Source: Herbiconiux sp. SALV-R1
GTDB lineage: Bacteria > Actinomycetota > Actinomycetes > Actinomycetales > Microbacteriaceae
Assembly: GCF_013113715.1 (NCBI RefSeq)
Contig: NZ_CP053344.1
Location: 248,001 to 312,000, forward strand
Length of the DNA: 64,000 bases
Direction of reading: 5' to 3'
Below the pieces are notes generated by a model. The model saw only the letters and a list, made by a program, of their open reading frames with translations, had not been told where the DNA came from and ran no database searches. Position 1 is the first letter of the stretch, and each line of letters begins with the position of its first letter. The position numbers and the translations under genes were made by a program. Positions 26,341-37,453 of this stretch are shown piece after piece.

Positions 26341-26973
26341 GTGGCCGACACCGCACCCGCCAAGACCGACTTCAAGAAGACCCTCGACTGCTACCGGGCG
26401 GAGCGCGGGCGGTTCAGGGTGATCGACGTGCCGCCGCTGCGGTACCTGATGGTCGACGGCAGCGGCGACCCGAACACCTCCGACGACTTCACCCGGGGCG
26501 TCGAGGCGCTCTACCCCCTCGCCTACCGGCTCAAGTTCGCCAGCAAGCGCGACCTCGGCCGCGACTACGTCGTCATGCCGCTCGAGGGGCTCTGGTGGGC
26601 CGACGACATGGCGAGCTTCACCACGGCCCGCGACAAGTCGCGCTGGAGCTGGACGCTCATGATCATGGTTCCCGAGTGGACGAGCGACGACGCCTTCGCC
26701 TCGGCCGTCGACGCCGTGGCGTCGGCAGGCTCTGAGGCGCCCGCTGCGCTGTCGGCGGTGCGGATGGAGACCCTGGAGGAGGGGCGGGTCGTACAGACGC
26801 TCCACGTGGGCTCCTACGACGACGAGGCGCCGCTGCTCGAGCGCCTGCACGACGAGTTCATCCCGCAGGAGGGGCTGCGGATGCGCGGCCGCCATCACGA
26901 GATCTACCTCAGCGACCGACGGCGCACGGCGCCCGACCGGCTCAAGACCATCCTGCGGCAACCCGTGGAGTGA
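26341..26973 (+). CDS. GyrI-like small-molecule-binding domain protein
   Basis: A 210-residue cytoplasmic protein related to stand-alone GyrI-like/SOUL-fold ligand-binding domains (COG4832 type). Supporting stretches are RFRVIDVPPLRYLMVDGSGDPN, LYPLAYRLKFASK, YVVMPLEGLWW, the LHVGSYDDEAPLLERLHDEF segment and GRHHEIYLSD near the end. Such proteins bind amphipathic small molecules, and some act as hydrolases of cyclopropanoid compounds. The substrate here is unknown. TACCCT (26329-26334) lies 6 bases before the GTG start, so it is probably leaderless. Its 3' end overlaps the convergent next gene by 32 bases. Confidence 0.85.
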   Translation: MADTAPAKTDFKKTLDCYRAERGRFRVIDVPPLRYLMVDGSGDPNTSDDFTRGVEALYPLAYRLKFASKRDLGRDYVVMPLEGLWWADDMASFTTARDKSRWSWTLMIMVPEWTSDDAFASAVDAVASAGSEAPAALSAVRMETLEEGRVVQTLHVGSYDDEAPLLERLHDEFIPQEGLRMRGRHHEIYLSDRRRTAPDRLKTILRQPVE

Positions 26974-27526
26974 CCGCGTCGGAGACCCGCAGCCAGTCGT
27001 CGACGGTGGCGAAGTCGAACGGGTCGACGATCGACGCCTCGCCGTCGACGATGGTGTAGCCCGACACCCTGCCGTCGGCTCGCCGGTAGTTGCCCACCTC
27101 GATCGCGATGCCGCCGATCTCGCCGCGGAACCGGCGGAGCGCTCTGCCCGGGCCGTCGGAGAAGCGCAGCCCGGGAACGCCCGGCGATGCGGCGCCTCGC
27201 TCGTAGCGGAGCCCGTTGCTCTCGGCGACGGCGGCGAGCCGGTACTCCCGCACGAAGGTGCGGAGCCTCGTGCCCCTCGCGCACAGGACGGCGCCGAGGG
27301 CCGACCCCGCCGAGAGCACGACACCGACGATCACCAGACGGGGCGGTGCACCCCAGGCCCGGAGGCCCAGCGTGACGGCCGCGAACAGCACCATGAGCGC
27401 CGTGTAGCTGACCCCGCCGAAGCAGGGTCGCACCCGAACCCGGGGGTGGAGGCCGCTGCGGTCGCGCCGGTGCTCGCGGAGCTGGGAGCGAGTGGGTCGG
27501 CAGGCGAGGGGACGCAGATCGAGCAT
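26942..27526 (-). CDS. Hypothetical membrane protein
   Basis: A 194-residue protein I do not recognise. It has a basic, Arg-rich N-terminus (about 35 residues), two membrane helices (SYTALMVLFAAVTLGLRAWG and LVIVGVVLSAGSALGAVLC) and a soluble C-terminal half with IAIEVGNYRRADGRVSGYTIVDG. The last part suggests a small beta-rich domain seen in other actinobacterial membrane proteins of unknown role. TAATCT (27537-27532) lies 5 bases upstream of the ATG. The end overlaps the convergent GyrI-like gene. Confidence 0.68.
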   Translation of the reverse strand: MLDLRPLACRPTRSQLREHRRDRSGLHPRVRVRPCFGGVSYTALMVLFAAVTLGLRAWGAPPRLVIVGVVLSAGSALGAVLCARGTRLRTFVREYRLAAVAESNGLRYERGAASPGVPGLRFSDGPGRALRRFRGEIGGIAIEVGNYRRADGRVSGYTIVDGEASIVDPFDFATVDDWLRVSDAVTPRVAAGWS

Positions 27527-27529
27527 GAG

Positions 27530-27542
27530 TGAGATTATCTCA
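27530..27542 (-). promoter_or_regulatory. Palindromic candidate operator over the -10 box
   Basis: TGAGAT-T-ATCTCA is a perfect 6+6 palindrome with one central base. It sits exactly on the -10 sequence TAATCT of the hypothetical membrane protein gene. A regulator bound here would block transcription. The regulator is unknown. Confidence 0.45.
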
Positions 27543-27593
27543 TCTCATGCCCGATCGCGCGAGGGGCAGTGCCCCGGTGGCAGTAACCCGGAG

Positions 27594-28418
27594 TCAGTGC
27601 CCCTGGTCGGCGGCGAGGGTGCCGAGGTACAGCTCGATCACCTTCGGGTCTTTCATGAGCTCGCGGCCGGTGCCGGTGTAGGCGTCGCGGCCCTGGTCGA
27701 GCACGTAGGCGCGGTCGCAGATCTGCAGGCAGCGCCGGGCGTTCTGCTCCACCATGATCACCGAGACGCCGGCGCGGTTGATCTGGTGCACGCGCATGAA
27801 GGTCTCGTCCTGACGCACCGGCGACAGGCCCGCGGAGGGCTCGTCGAGCAGCAGCACCGAGGGCTCCATCATGAGCGCCCTCCCCATCGCCACCATCTGG
27901 CGCTCACCGCCCGAGAGCGAGCCGGCGCGCTGCTTGCGCCGCTTGCCGAGCTCGGGGAAGAGGGTGGTGACGAAGTCGAAGCGCTCGGCGAAGATCGTCG
28001 GCTTCTGGAACAGCCCCATCTCGAGGTTCTCCTCGATGGTGAGGCTCGGGAAGACGTTGTTGTTCTGCGGCACCATGCCGACGCCCTTGGCCACGAGCTT
28101 GTTGGCCTTGAGGCCGGTGATGTCCTCTCCCTTCAGCACCACGCGCCCGCCGCGGATCTTGATCTGGCCGAAGATCGCCTTGAGCACCGTCGACTTGCCG
28201 GCGCCGTTCGGGCCGATGATGCCGATGAGCTCTCCCGGGAACGCCTCGATCGTGCATCCGTTCAAGATGTTCACGCCGGGGAGGTAGCCGCCCACCAGGT
28301 TCTCGGTCTTCAGCACCGCCTCGCCGCGATCGGTCGGGGCGAGGGTGTGCCCGCGGGAGGGCTCCTGGGCGAGCAGCTCGGTCTCGTCGTTGACCTCGTT
28401 CGGGTTGATGTCGCTCAT
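27594..28418 (-). CDS. livF: Branched-chain amino acid-type ABC transporter ATP-binding protein LivF
   Basis: One of two ATPases of the importer. It has 274 residues. A 36-residue hydrophilic N-terminal extension precedes the core LKTENLVGGYLPGVNIL. Walker A GIIGPNGAGKST, signature LSGGERQMVAMGRAL, Walker B SVLLLDEPSAGLSP and switch His region VIMVEQNARR are intact. The start codon at 28418 overlaps the livG stop (ATGA). It is the last gene of livHMGF. The longer open frame upstream is a shadow of livG. Confidence 0.94.
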   Translation of the reverse strand: MSDINPNEVNDETELLAQEPSRGHTLAPTDRGEAVLKTENLVGGYLPGVNILNGCTIEAFPGELIGIIGPNGAGKSTVLKAIFGQIKIRGGRVVLKGEDITGLKANKLVAKGVGMVPQNNNVFPSLTIEENLEMGLFQKPTIFAERFDFVTTLFPELGKRRKQRAGSLSGGERQMVAMGRALMMEPSVLLLDEPSAGLSPVRQDETFMRVHQINRAGVSVIMVEQNARRCLQICDRAYVLDQGRDAYTGTGRELMKDPKVIELYLGTLAADQGH

Positions 28419-29407
28419 CGATCCTTCTCCTCGCGCGGCGCCTGGCCGGAGTCGCCGTACCCACCGGCGTCGGCGGTCTCGGGGTGCGCATCGTGCGCCT
28501 TGCGCTCGGCCTCGAGCACCGGGTTCGGGCCGTCCTCCATGAGGTCGCCGAGGTCGGTGTCGTGGTGGGCGCCGAGGTAGGCGTCGATCACCGCGGGGTC
28601 TTTCATGACGGTCTCGGGCGGGCCCTCGGCCACCACGCGGCCCTCGGCCATCACGACCACCCAGTCGGAGATGTGCATCACCATGTGCATGTCGTGCTCG
28701 ACGAAGAGCACCGAGGTGCCGTCGTCCTTGAGGTTCTTGATGTGCCCGAGCAGCGACTGCGTGAGCGCCGGGTTCACCCCGGCCATCGGCTCGTCGAGCA
28801 TGATCAGCTGCGGGTTCGACATGAGCGCGCGCGCCATCTCGAGTAGCTTGCGCTGACCGCCCGACAGCGAGGCCGCGTAGTCCTCCCGCTTGGCGTCGAG
28901 CTTGAAGCGCACGAGCAGCTCGTCGGCCTTGACCGTGTTCTCCTCCTCCTGCTTCTTCCACAGGCCCTTGAACAGCGAGGCGAACAGCTTCTCGCCCTTC
29001 TGGCCGGTGGCGCCGAGCAGCATGTTCTGCAGCACCGAGAGGCGGCCGAGCGACTTCGTGAGCTGGAAGGTGCGCACCATTCCCGCGCGGGCCACCTTGA
29101 ACGCCGGCACGCCCGCGAGCGACATGCCGTCGAACTCCCAGGTGCCGGTGTTCGGCTTGTCGAAGCCCGTGAGCAGGTTGAACATCGTGGTCTTGCCGGC
29201 ACCGTTCGGGCCGATCAGGGCCGTGATCTTGCCGCGGGGGATCTCGAGGTGCTTCACGTCGACGGCCTTCAGGCCGCCGAACTGACGGGTGACGCTGTCG
29301 GCGATGACGATGGGGTCGACCTTCGCGCATCCGGGACCGACCTCGCCCTTGACGAGCGGATGCGTGAGACCTGCGACGGGAGCCGTCGACTCTGCTGGAT
29401 TAGACAC
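28415..29407 (-). CDS. livG: Branched-chain amino acid-type ABC transporter ATP-binding protein LivG
   Basis: The second ATPase, of LivG type. It has 330 residues. Walker A ALIGPNGAGKTT, the LivG-type sequence FQLTKSLGRLSVLQNMLLGA, signature LSGGQRKLLEMARAL, Walker B LIMLDEPMAGVNP and FVEHDMHMVMHISD are present. A C-terminal acidic tail of about 50 residues after YLGAHHDTDLGD is not part of the usual core. The start overlaps the livM stop by 8 bases. Confidence 0.94.
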   Translation of the reverse strand: MSNPAESTAPVAGLTHPLVKGEVGPGCAKVDPIVIADSVTRQFGGLKAVDVKHLEIPRGKITALIGPNGAGKTTMFNLLTGFDKPNTGTWEFDGMSLAGVPAFKVARAGMVRTFQLTKSLGRLSVLQNMLLGATGQKGEKLFASLFKGLWKKQEEENTVKADELLVRFKLDAKREDYAASLSGGQRKLLEMARALMSNPQLIMLDEPMAGVNPALTQSLLGHIKNLKDDGTSVLFVEHDMHMVMHISDWVVVMAEGRVVAEGPPETVMKDPAVIDAYLGAHHDTDLGDLMEDGPNPVLEAERKAHDAHPETADAGGYGDSGQAPREEKDR

Positions 29408-30377
29408 TGAAGGACAACTCCTTCTTGTTACCGAAGATGCCTTGCGGCCTGAAGATGACCAGGAGCATCAGCGCGACACCGACGAGGATGAAGCGGATCT
29501 GCCCGGCCTGGGTGGTGGAGAGGAACCCGAGGGCCCCCGACTCGATGGCGCCGTAGAGGATGCCCTGGGTGAGCGAGAGCACGACCCAGAAGATCATCGC
29601 GCCGACGATCGGGCCGAAGATGGTGGCCGCGCCGCCGAGCAGCATGATCGTCCAGATGAAGAAGGTGAGACCGGTGGTGTAGTTCGCCGGCTGCACCGCC
29701 CTCGGGAGGATGAAGATGATGCCCGCCACCGAGCCGAGCACGCCGCCGATGACGAGGGCCTGCATCTTGTAGCTGTAGACGTTCTTGCCGAGGCTGCGCA
29801 CCGCATCCTCGTCTTCACGGATGCCCTTCACCACACGGCCCCACGGGCTCCGCATGAGCAGCCAGATGAGCACGCTGGCGAGCACCACCAGAGTCCAGCC
29901 GACGATGCGCACCCACCAGTCGTACTCGTTGTAGGTGAACGGGCCGAAGCCGTAGGTGCCCTGCGGGATGGGGTTCACCGCCGCGAAGGTGCCCTTGAAG
30001 CCGGAGAGGCCGTTCGCCGCGCCGGTGAAGTCGGTGAGGCCCGTCGTGGTGACGATGTACCTCACCACCTCGGCGGAGGCGATCGTGACGATGGCGAGAT
30101 AGTCGGCCCTCAACCTCAGGGTCGGGATGCCCAGGATGAACGCGAAGATCACCGAGCAGACGATGGCGCAGAGCACGGCGACGATGAGCGGAGCACCCGC
30201 GAGCGTCGGGATGGCGAAGCCGTACGCGCCGATGAGCAGGAAGGCGGCCTGACCGAAGTTCAGGAGGCCCGTGTAGCCGAAGTGCACGCCGAGGCCGATC
30301 GCCGCGAGGGCGTAGGCGGCCGTGGTCGGGCTGATGAGCTCGCCGACGGCGTTGCCGAAGATGTTTCCCCAGTCCAT
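29400..30377 (-). CDS. livM: Branched-chain amino acid-type ABC transporter permease LivM
   Basis: Integral membrane subunit of 325 residues with about eight helices. Diagnostic LivM motifs are HFGYTGLLNFGQAAFLLIGAY, then LRLRADYLAIVTIASAEVVRY, and the cytoplasmic loop MRSPWGRVVKGIREDEDAVRSLGKN that docks with the ATPases. The start ATG has GGAGAGAC upstream, 14 bases after livH. The protein is somewhat shorter than enteric LivM because it lacks the N-terminal extra helices. Confidence 0.93.
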   Translation of the reverse strand: MDWGNIFGNAVGELISPTTAAYALAAIGLGVHFGYTGLLNFGQAAFLLIGAYGFAIPTLAGAPLIVAVLCAIVCSVIFAFILGIPTLRLRADYLAIVTIASAEVVRYIVTTTGLTDFTGAANGLSGFKGTFAAVNPIPQGTYGFGPFTYNEYDWWVRIVGWTLVVLASVLIWLLMRSPWGRVVKGIREDEDAVRSLGKNVYSYKMQALVIGGVLGSVAGIIFILPRAVQPANYTTGLTFFIWTIMLLGGAATIFGPIVGAMIFWVVLSLTQGILYGAIESGALGFLSTTQAGQIRFILVGVALMLLVIFRPQGIFGNKKELSFSV

Positions 30378-30379
30378 GA

Positions 30380-33481
<3,102 letters not shown>

Positions 33482-33498
33482 GCGCCGGGGGCGTTCAG

Positions 33499-33559
33499 AA
33501 CCGCAAACCTCGCGGCAACCGGCCCGCCTACGGCGTCGGTCGCCGCGAGGTTTGCGGTT
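33499..33559. terminator. Long inverted repeat between convergent guaB and lipoprotein gene
   Basis: AACCGCAAACCTCGCGGC (33499-33516) is perfectly repeated in reverse complement at 33542-33559, an 18-base-pair stem with a 25-base loop. Short extra complementarity extends it outside (GCGTTC with GAACGG). It sits exactly between two converging genes and probably acts as a terminator in both directions, but its length also fits a dispersed palindromic repeat. Confidence 0.7.
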
Positions 33560-33579
33560 TCGAACGGCGCCAGGGCTGG

Positions 33580-35616
33580 CTAGGTGCCGGCGACGGGCGC
33601 GGCGAGGCCGAGGAAGGCCACGATGTGGTGGCCGCCGGGGTTGGTCTGGATGGGCTCGAGCTGCCAGTTGTTGGTGACCCAGACGTTGCCAGACGGGTCG
33701 ACGACCGTGCCGGTGCTGCGTTCGAGGCCATCGAAGGAGAAGCCCGTGCCGTCGGGGGAGAGCGGATCGCCGGTCGCGCTGCCGGGCGGGCAGGTCGAGG
33801 GGTCGTAGCCGCAGAAGGCGACGAGGCGCTGACCTGAGAACTCGGCCACCCAGACGTTGCCGTCGCCGTCGGTCGTGATGCCCCACGGCGTCGCGACGCC
33901 TCCGCCCTGGAACGGCCCGGTGAGGGTGCCGGTCGCGGCGTCGATGGACGAGACGGAGCCCGTGGCCGCCGGGCCGACCTCGGGGCGGTCGGGGCACGGG
34001 AGCGTGATGGCGCCCGAGTTCGCGATCCACACGTTGCCCTCGGCGTCGCTCGCGATGCCCATCGGGCGGTCGAGCCCGGAGCCCGTGAACGGTGAGCCCG
34101 CGATGGGGGTGCCGTCGCGGTCGAGCACGGCGACCGAGCTGCTCGCGGTGCCCGTGGCGAAGATGTTCGTGCCGTTGTCGACGAGGCCGAAGGCCTGGTC
34201 GAGGCCGAGCCCGTCGATGACGCGCGCCTGCTCGGGGTCGCGGTCGGGGTAGACGGTGAGCGTGCTGGTGTTGCAGTTGGCGAACCAGAGCGAGCCCTCG
34301 TCGTCGATGATCGTGCCCTGCGGCCAGTTCAGCTCGCCCGCCGTGATGCCGGTGTCGCCGGTGAGCGGCGTGCCGTCGGCCTGGAACAGCGAGACGCTGT
34401 CGTGCGGGGGCTGCTCGTCGTCGGGGCATCCGGGGGCAGGGGCGGCGAAGCCGTAGTTGCTCACCCAGACGTCGCCGGTCTCAGGGTCGATCACCACGCC
34501 GAAGCCCGAGCCGCTCAGCCCGCCGCCCTGATAGGGCGACCCGTCGACGAACTGCCCGGTCGGCGAGAACTTGAACAGCTCGTCGCTCGCGCACACCGCG
34601 GTGTTCGGGTCGGAGCCGTACTCGTAGTTGTTGTTCACCCAGATGTTGCCGTCTGAGTCGACCGCGAAGTTGCCCGGGCCGTCGAGCGACTGGCCGTCGC
34701 CGTCGAAGCGGAGCGCGAGCGTCCACGCATCCGGGGCTGTGGCCAGCCCGGGCTGCGAGGGGAGCGCGCCGCGCTGCGCCAGGTCGAACAGGTCGACGAC
34801 GGATGCCGCCGGGTGCTTCGCGATCTCGGCGAACGCCTGCAGGGTGTCGCCCGGGCGCTCGCCGCCTTCGGGTGTTGCGGCCACCAGCAGATCGGCGCAG
34901 GCTCCGTCGTCGGCGACGCAGGCCGCGAGCATGCTGACGAGCGACTGGAACGCGGGGAGGGTCGAGGTCTCCGAGCCGTTCGGGCTGCTCGAGATGACCT
35001 CGGCGAGTTCGCCGCTGGCCGGGTCGACGAGGTTGCCGGCCATGCCCGCCGAGTTGACGACGCCGGGGGCGACTCCGCTGATGCCGTCGGGGCCGACGAA
35101 CTGCGCCATCGCGAAGCCCGTGGCGACGGTGGTGCGCTCGTTCACCGCGAGGCCGACGGGCGTGCTCGAGGCCGAGGTGGACGAGCTCGCTCCGGATGCT
35201 GTGGCGCGGCCAGGTGCGGAGATCGCGGTGGAGTCGCGCGGGTCGGCGATGACGCTCGCCAGCACGGCTTTCCTCGCATCGCCGAGCGGCGTCGCGACCA
35301 CGTAGACCACGGAGTCGTCGCCGATCTCGGATGCTGCGGCGATGTCGAGCGGGATGGAGAACGTGCCTCGCGCACCGGTCTCGGCGGCCCCCAGCTCGCG
35401 CGCCGCGCGCTCGCCGTCGCCCGACTCGTAGGCCACCACCCGCCACTCGCTCGCCTGCGCCTCCGCCGCGAGCGGCACGACGGCCCCGGTGAGCGTCGCT
35501 CCCGTCGGGTCCTCGCCCGTGGTGCACGCCACGAGCCCCGCCCCCAGCAGCGCGAGACCCGCCACGACTGCCGCTCCCCGCGCCGCCCGACCCTTCGACC
35601 CTGCAGTAGCCACCAT
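33580..35616 (-). CDS. Secreted lipoprotein with NHL/Vgb-type beta-propeller
   Basis: A 678-residue protein exported and lipid-anchored (lipobox GLVAC, Cys31). Residues 32-290 are a poorly recognised Ala/Ser/Thr-rich region. Residues 300-670 contain repeated blade motifs of the type D-x-D/E-GN-x-W-V-x-N (DSDGNIWVNN, DAEGNVWIAN, DGDGNVWVAE, DPSGNVWVTN), forming a propeller like those of NHL or virginiamycin-lyase-like proteins. Several Cys residues in the blades may form disulfides. No catalytic residues can be assigned, so a binding role outside the membrane is likely. A TAGAAT box lies about 20 bases upstream of the ATG. Confidence 0.82.
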   Translation of the reverse strand: MVATAGSKGRAARGAAVVAGLALLGAGLVACTTGEDPTGATLTGAVVPLAAEAQASEWRVVAYESGDGERAARELGAAETGARGTFSIPLDIAAASEIGDDSVVYVVATPLGDARKAVLASVIADPRDSTAISAPGRATASGASSSTSASSTPVGLAVNERTTVATGFAMAQFVGPDGISGVAPGVVNSAGMAGNLVDPASGELAEVISSSPNGSETSTLPAFQSLVSMLAACVADDGACADLLVAATPEGGERPGDTLQAFAEIAKHPAASVVDLFDLAQRGALPSQPGLATAPDAWTLALRFDGDGQSLDGPGNFAVDSDGNIWVNNNYEYGSDPNTAVCASDELFKFSPTGQFVDGSPYQGGGLSGSGFGVVIDPETGDVWVSNYGFAAPAPGCPDDEQPPHDSVSLFQADGTPLTGDTGITAGELNWPQGTIIDDEGSLWFANCNTSTLTVYPDRDPEQARVIDGLGLDQAFGLVDNGTNIFATGTASSSVAVLDRDGTPIAGSPFTGSGLDRPMGIASDAEGNVWIANSGAITLPCPDRPEVGPAATGSVSSIDAATGTLTGPFQGGGVATPWGITTDGDGNVWVAEFSGQRLVAFCGYDPSTCPPGSATGDPLSPDGTGFSFDGLERSTGTVVDPSGNVWVTNNWQLEPIQTNPGGHHIVAFLGLAAPVAGT

Positions 35617-35714
35617 GGCGACCCCCGTTCCGACGCGATTCTAGTGTCGGGCGGTCGCCGGATGGGAGGTCAGAACGAGAGAGCCGATCACCGATCAGTC
35701 GGCAGCGCCGGCGA

Positions 35715-36077
35715 TCAGGAGACCGCGATGCCCGCCGTGACGAACGCCGCCTCGAGCGGTGCGAACCACAGGACGAGAGTGAGCGCGTCGATGCAGAGCG
35801 CCACGATCGGCAGCAGCCGCCGAGCAGCCCCCTCGCGAAGAGCGCGGACTGCGTTTACCGCGCTGATGCTCACCAGCGCGACGATGGCGCACACCTCCAC
35901 GAGCATCACCACGGCCGCGGGCCCGAACGTGATCGACGCCCGAGTGTCACCCGCCGGCACCACGAAGCCCAGCAAGGCGATCGCGGTGGCGAGCACCGGC
36001 GCAGCGATGGCGAAGACCAGCGAAACGAGGGCTTGGCGGCTGGCAGGAGCGGCGGGCTGTGACTGAGCGATGAGCAT
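35715..36077 (-). CDS. Hypothetical small membrane protein
   Basis: A 120-residue protein with three predicted membrane helices (ALVSLVFAIAAPVLATAIALLGF, AAVVMLVEVCAIVALVSISAV, LLPIVALCIDALTLVLWFA). I recognise no family. TAGGGT (36088-36083) lies 5 bases before the ATG and supports it being a real, leaderless gene. The neighbours on both sides read in the same direction but have their own starts. Confidence 0.6.
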   Translation of the reverse strand: MLIAQSQPAAPASRQALVSLVFAIAAPVLATAIALLGFVVPAGDTRASITFGPAAVVMLVEVCAIVALVSISAVNAVRALREGAARRLLPIVALCIDALTLVLWFAPLEAAFVTAGIAVS

Positions 36078-36165
36078 GCCTCACCCTACGATCCGCCGTC
36101 GAGAGAGCGAGATGAGTAGTGTCTGCTCAACCGCCACGGGCGGGCCCGGACAGCGGCGGAAGGGG

Positions 36166-37395
36166 TCAGGCCACCTGGGTGGGGTGGAGGTGGGAGTCGA
36201 GCCAGGAGAAGGCGGCGGCGTGATAGAGCTGGCGGGCGCCGGTCTCGCAGTGCTGGTCGGCGGACTGGGCGGCGGTGAAGAGGAGGATCTCCTTCTCGCA
36301 GGTGAGGGCGTCGTAGAGCTCGGGGGCCGAGGCTCCGATGTCGTCGCCCTCGGCGTGCACGACGAGGGTGGGGCAGGTGATGCGCTCGGCGAAGCCCCTC
36401 AGGGTGAACGAGCGGGCGACGCGGAAGAACTCCATCGTGTCGTCGACGTCGTGGGCGTAAAGGTTGCGGCGGAGCGCCCAGCCGCCGGTGGGGCTCTTCT
36501 CCATGCGCTCCACCATCGCCTCGACGAGCTTGCGCGCCGCCTCGTTGCCGTCGGGGATCTGCCCGCGCAGCAGCTTCGGAACCCGCGACACCGCCGCGTC
36601 GAAAAGGTCGAACGCCCCCGAGTCGGCGATGCACGCCGCCACCCGGTGCTCGCCACTGGCCGCCCGCGGGGCGAGGTAGCCGCCGAGGCTCAGCCCGATG
36701 AGTGCCACCCGGGCCGGGTCGACGTCGTCGCGCTCGAGCAGCCAGTCGATGACGGGGGTGACGACGTTCTCGTAGTCGGGCCGGAGTGGGAGGCCCTGCT
36801 CGACCAGCACCGAACCCTGTCCGGGCCCGTCGAAGGCGAGCACGTTGTAGCCGCGGTCGAGCGCGGCCCGCGCGTTCCAGAAGTAGAGCTCCTCGGTGGT
36901 GCCGTCGTAGCCGTCGACCAGCACGACCGTCGCCCGCTTCGCCCGCGCATCCGGAGCATCCGCCGCCACCGCACTGAAGAAGTACCCCGGCAGCGTGGTG
37001 CCCTCGTACGGGATCTCGACGGTCTCGACGGGCGTGTCGAAGTGCGTGATCGCCCGCCGGAACGCCTCCCGCTGCCGCGCGATGCTCGCCGGCAGCCTCG
37101 GGTCGACGGGCCGGGCGAGGAACACCGAGCCCGCCGTGCGGAAGTACGTCGTGGCGCGCAGGAAGGCCAGCCGCGCCGTCTCGCGCTCGCCGCGCGACTC
37201 GGCGGTCACCCCCACCGCGTAGGCGGCCTCGGCCGCGGCGTTCCACTCCGCGTGCCAGCTGTCGAAGTCGGTGCCCTTGACCCGCCGGGCGATGGCGACG
37301 GTCTCGAACACCTCCGCGCCGCCGAAGGATGCGGTGGAGGCCGCGCGCAACGTCTGCGCGTCCAGCAGGTCGTCGGTGACAGCGAAGCCGCTCAT
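36166..37395 (-). CDS. Alpha/beta hydrolase (FrsA/pseudooxynicotine hydrolase-like)
   Basis: A 409-residue serine hydrolase. An N-terminal helical lid domain (about 1-140) precedes the core. The core has VVLVDGYDGTTEEL, YNVLAFDGPGQGSVLVEQ, the nucleophile elbow LIGLSLGGYLAPR (GxSxG), VVHAEGDDIGA with the acidic residue, and a C-terminal catalytic His region near DQHCETGARQLYH. This layout fits 2,6-dihydropseudooxynicotine hydrolase and FrsA-like enzymes; the substrate is unknown. The ATG at 37395 has TACGCT (37407-37402) 6 bases upstream. A longer frame to 37479 would overlap guaB3 and is unlikely. Confidence 0.86.
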   Translation of the reverse strand: MSGFAVTDDLLDAQTLRAASTASFGGAEVFETVAIARRVKGTDFDSWHAEWNAAAEAAYAVGVTAESRGERETARLAFLRATTYFRTAGSVFLARPVDPRLPASIARQREAFRRAITHFDTPVETVEIPYEGTTLPGYFFSAVAADAPDARAKRATVVLVDGYDGTTEELYFWNARAALDRGYNVLAFDGPGQGSVLVEQGLPLRPDYENVVTPVIDWLLERDDVDPARVALIGLSLGGYLAPRAASGEHRVAACIADSGAFDLFDAAVSRVPKLLRGQIPDGNEAARKLVEAMVERMEKSPTGGWALRRNLYAHDVDDTMEFFRVARSFTLRGFAERITCPTLVVHAEGDDIGASAPELYDALTCEKEILLFTAAQSADQHCETGARQLYHAAAFSWLDSHLHPTQVA

Positions 37396-37453
37396 GGCGT
37401 CAGCGTATCGGCGGCCGGTGCCCGGGAGCGAGGCCCCGATAGGATGAGGCGTG

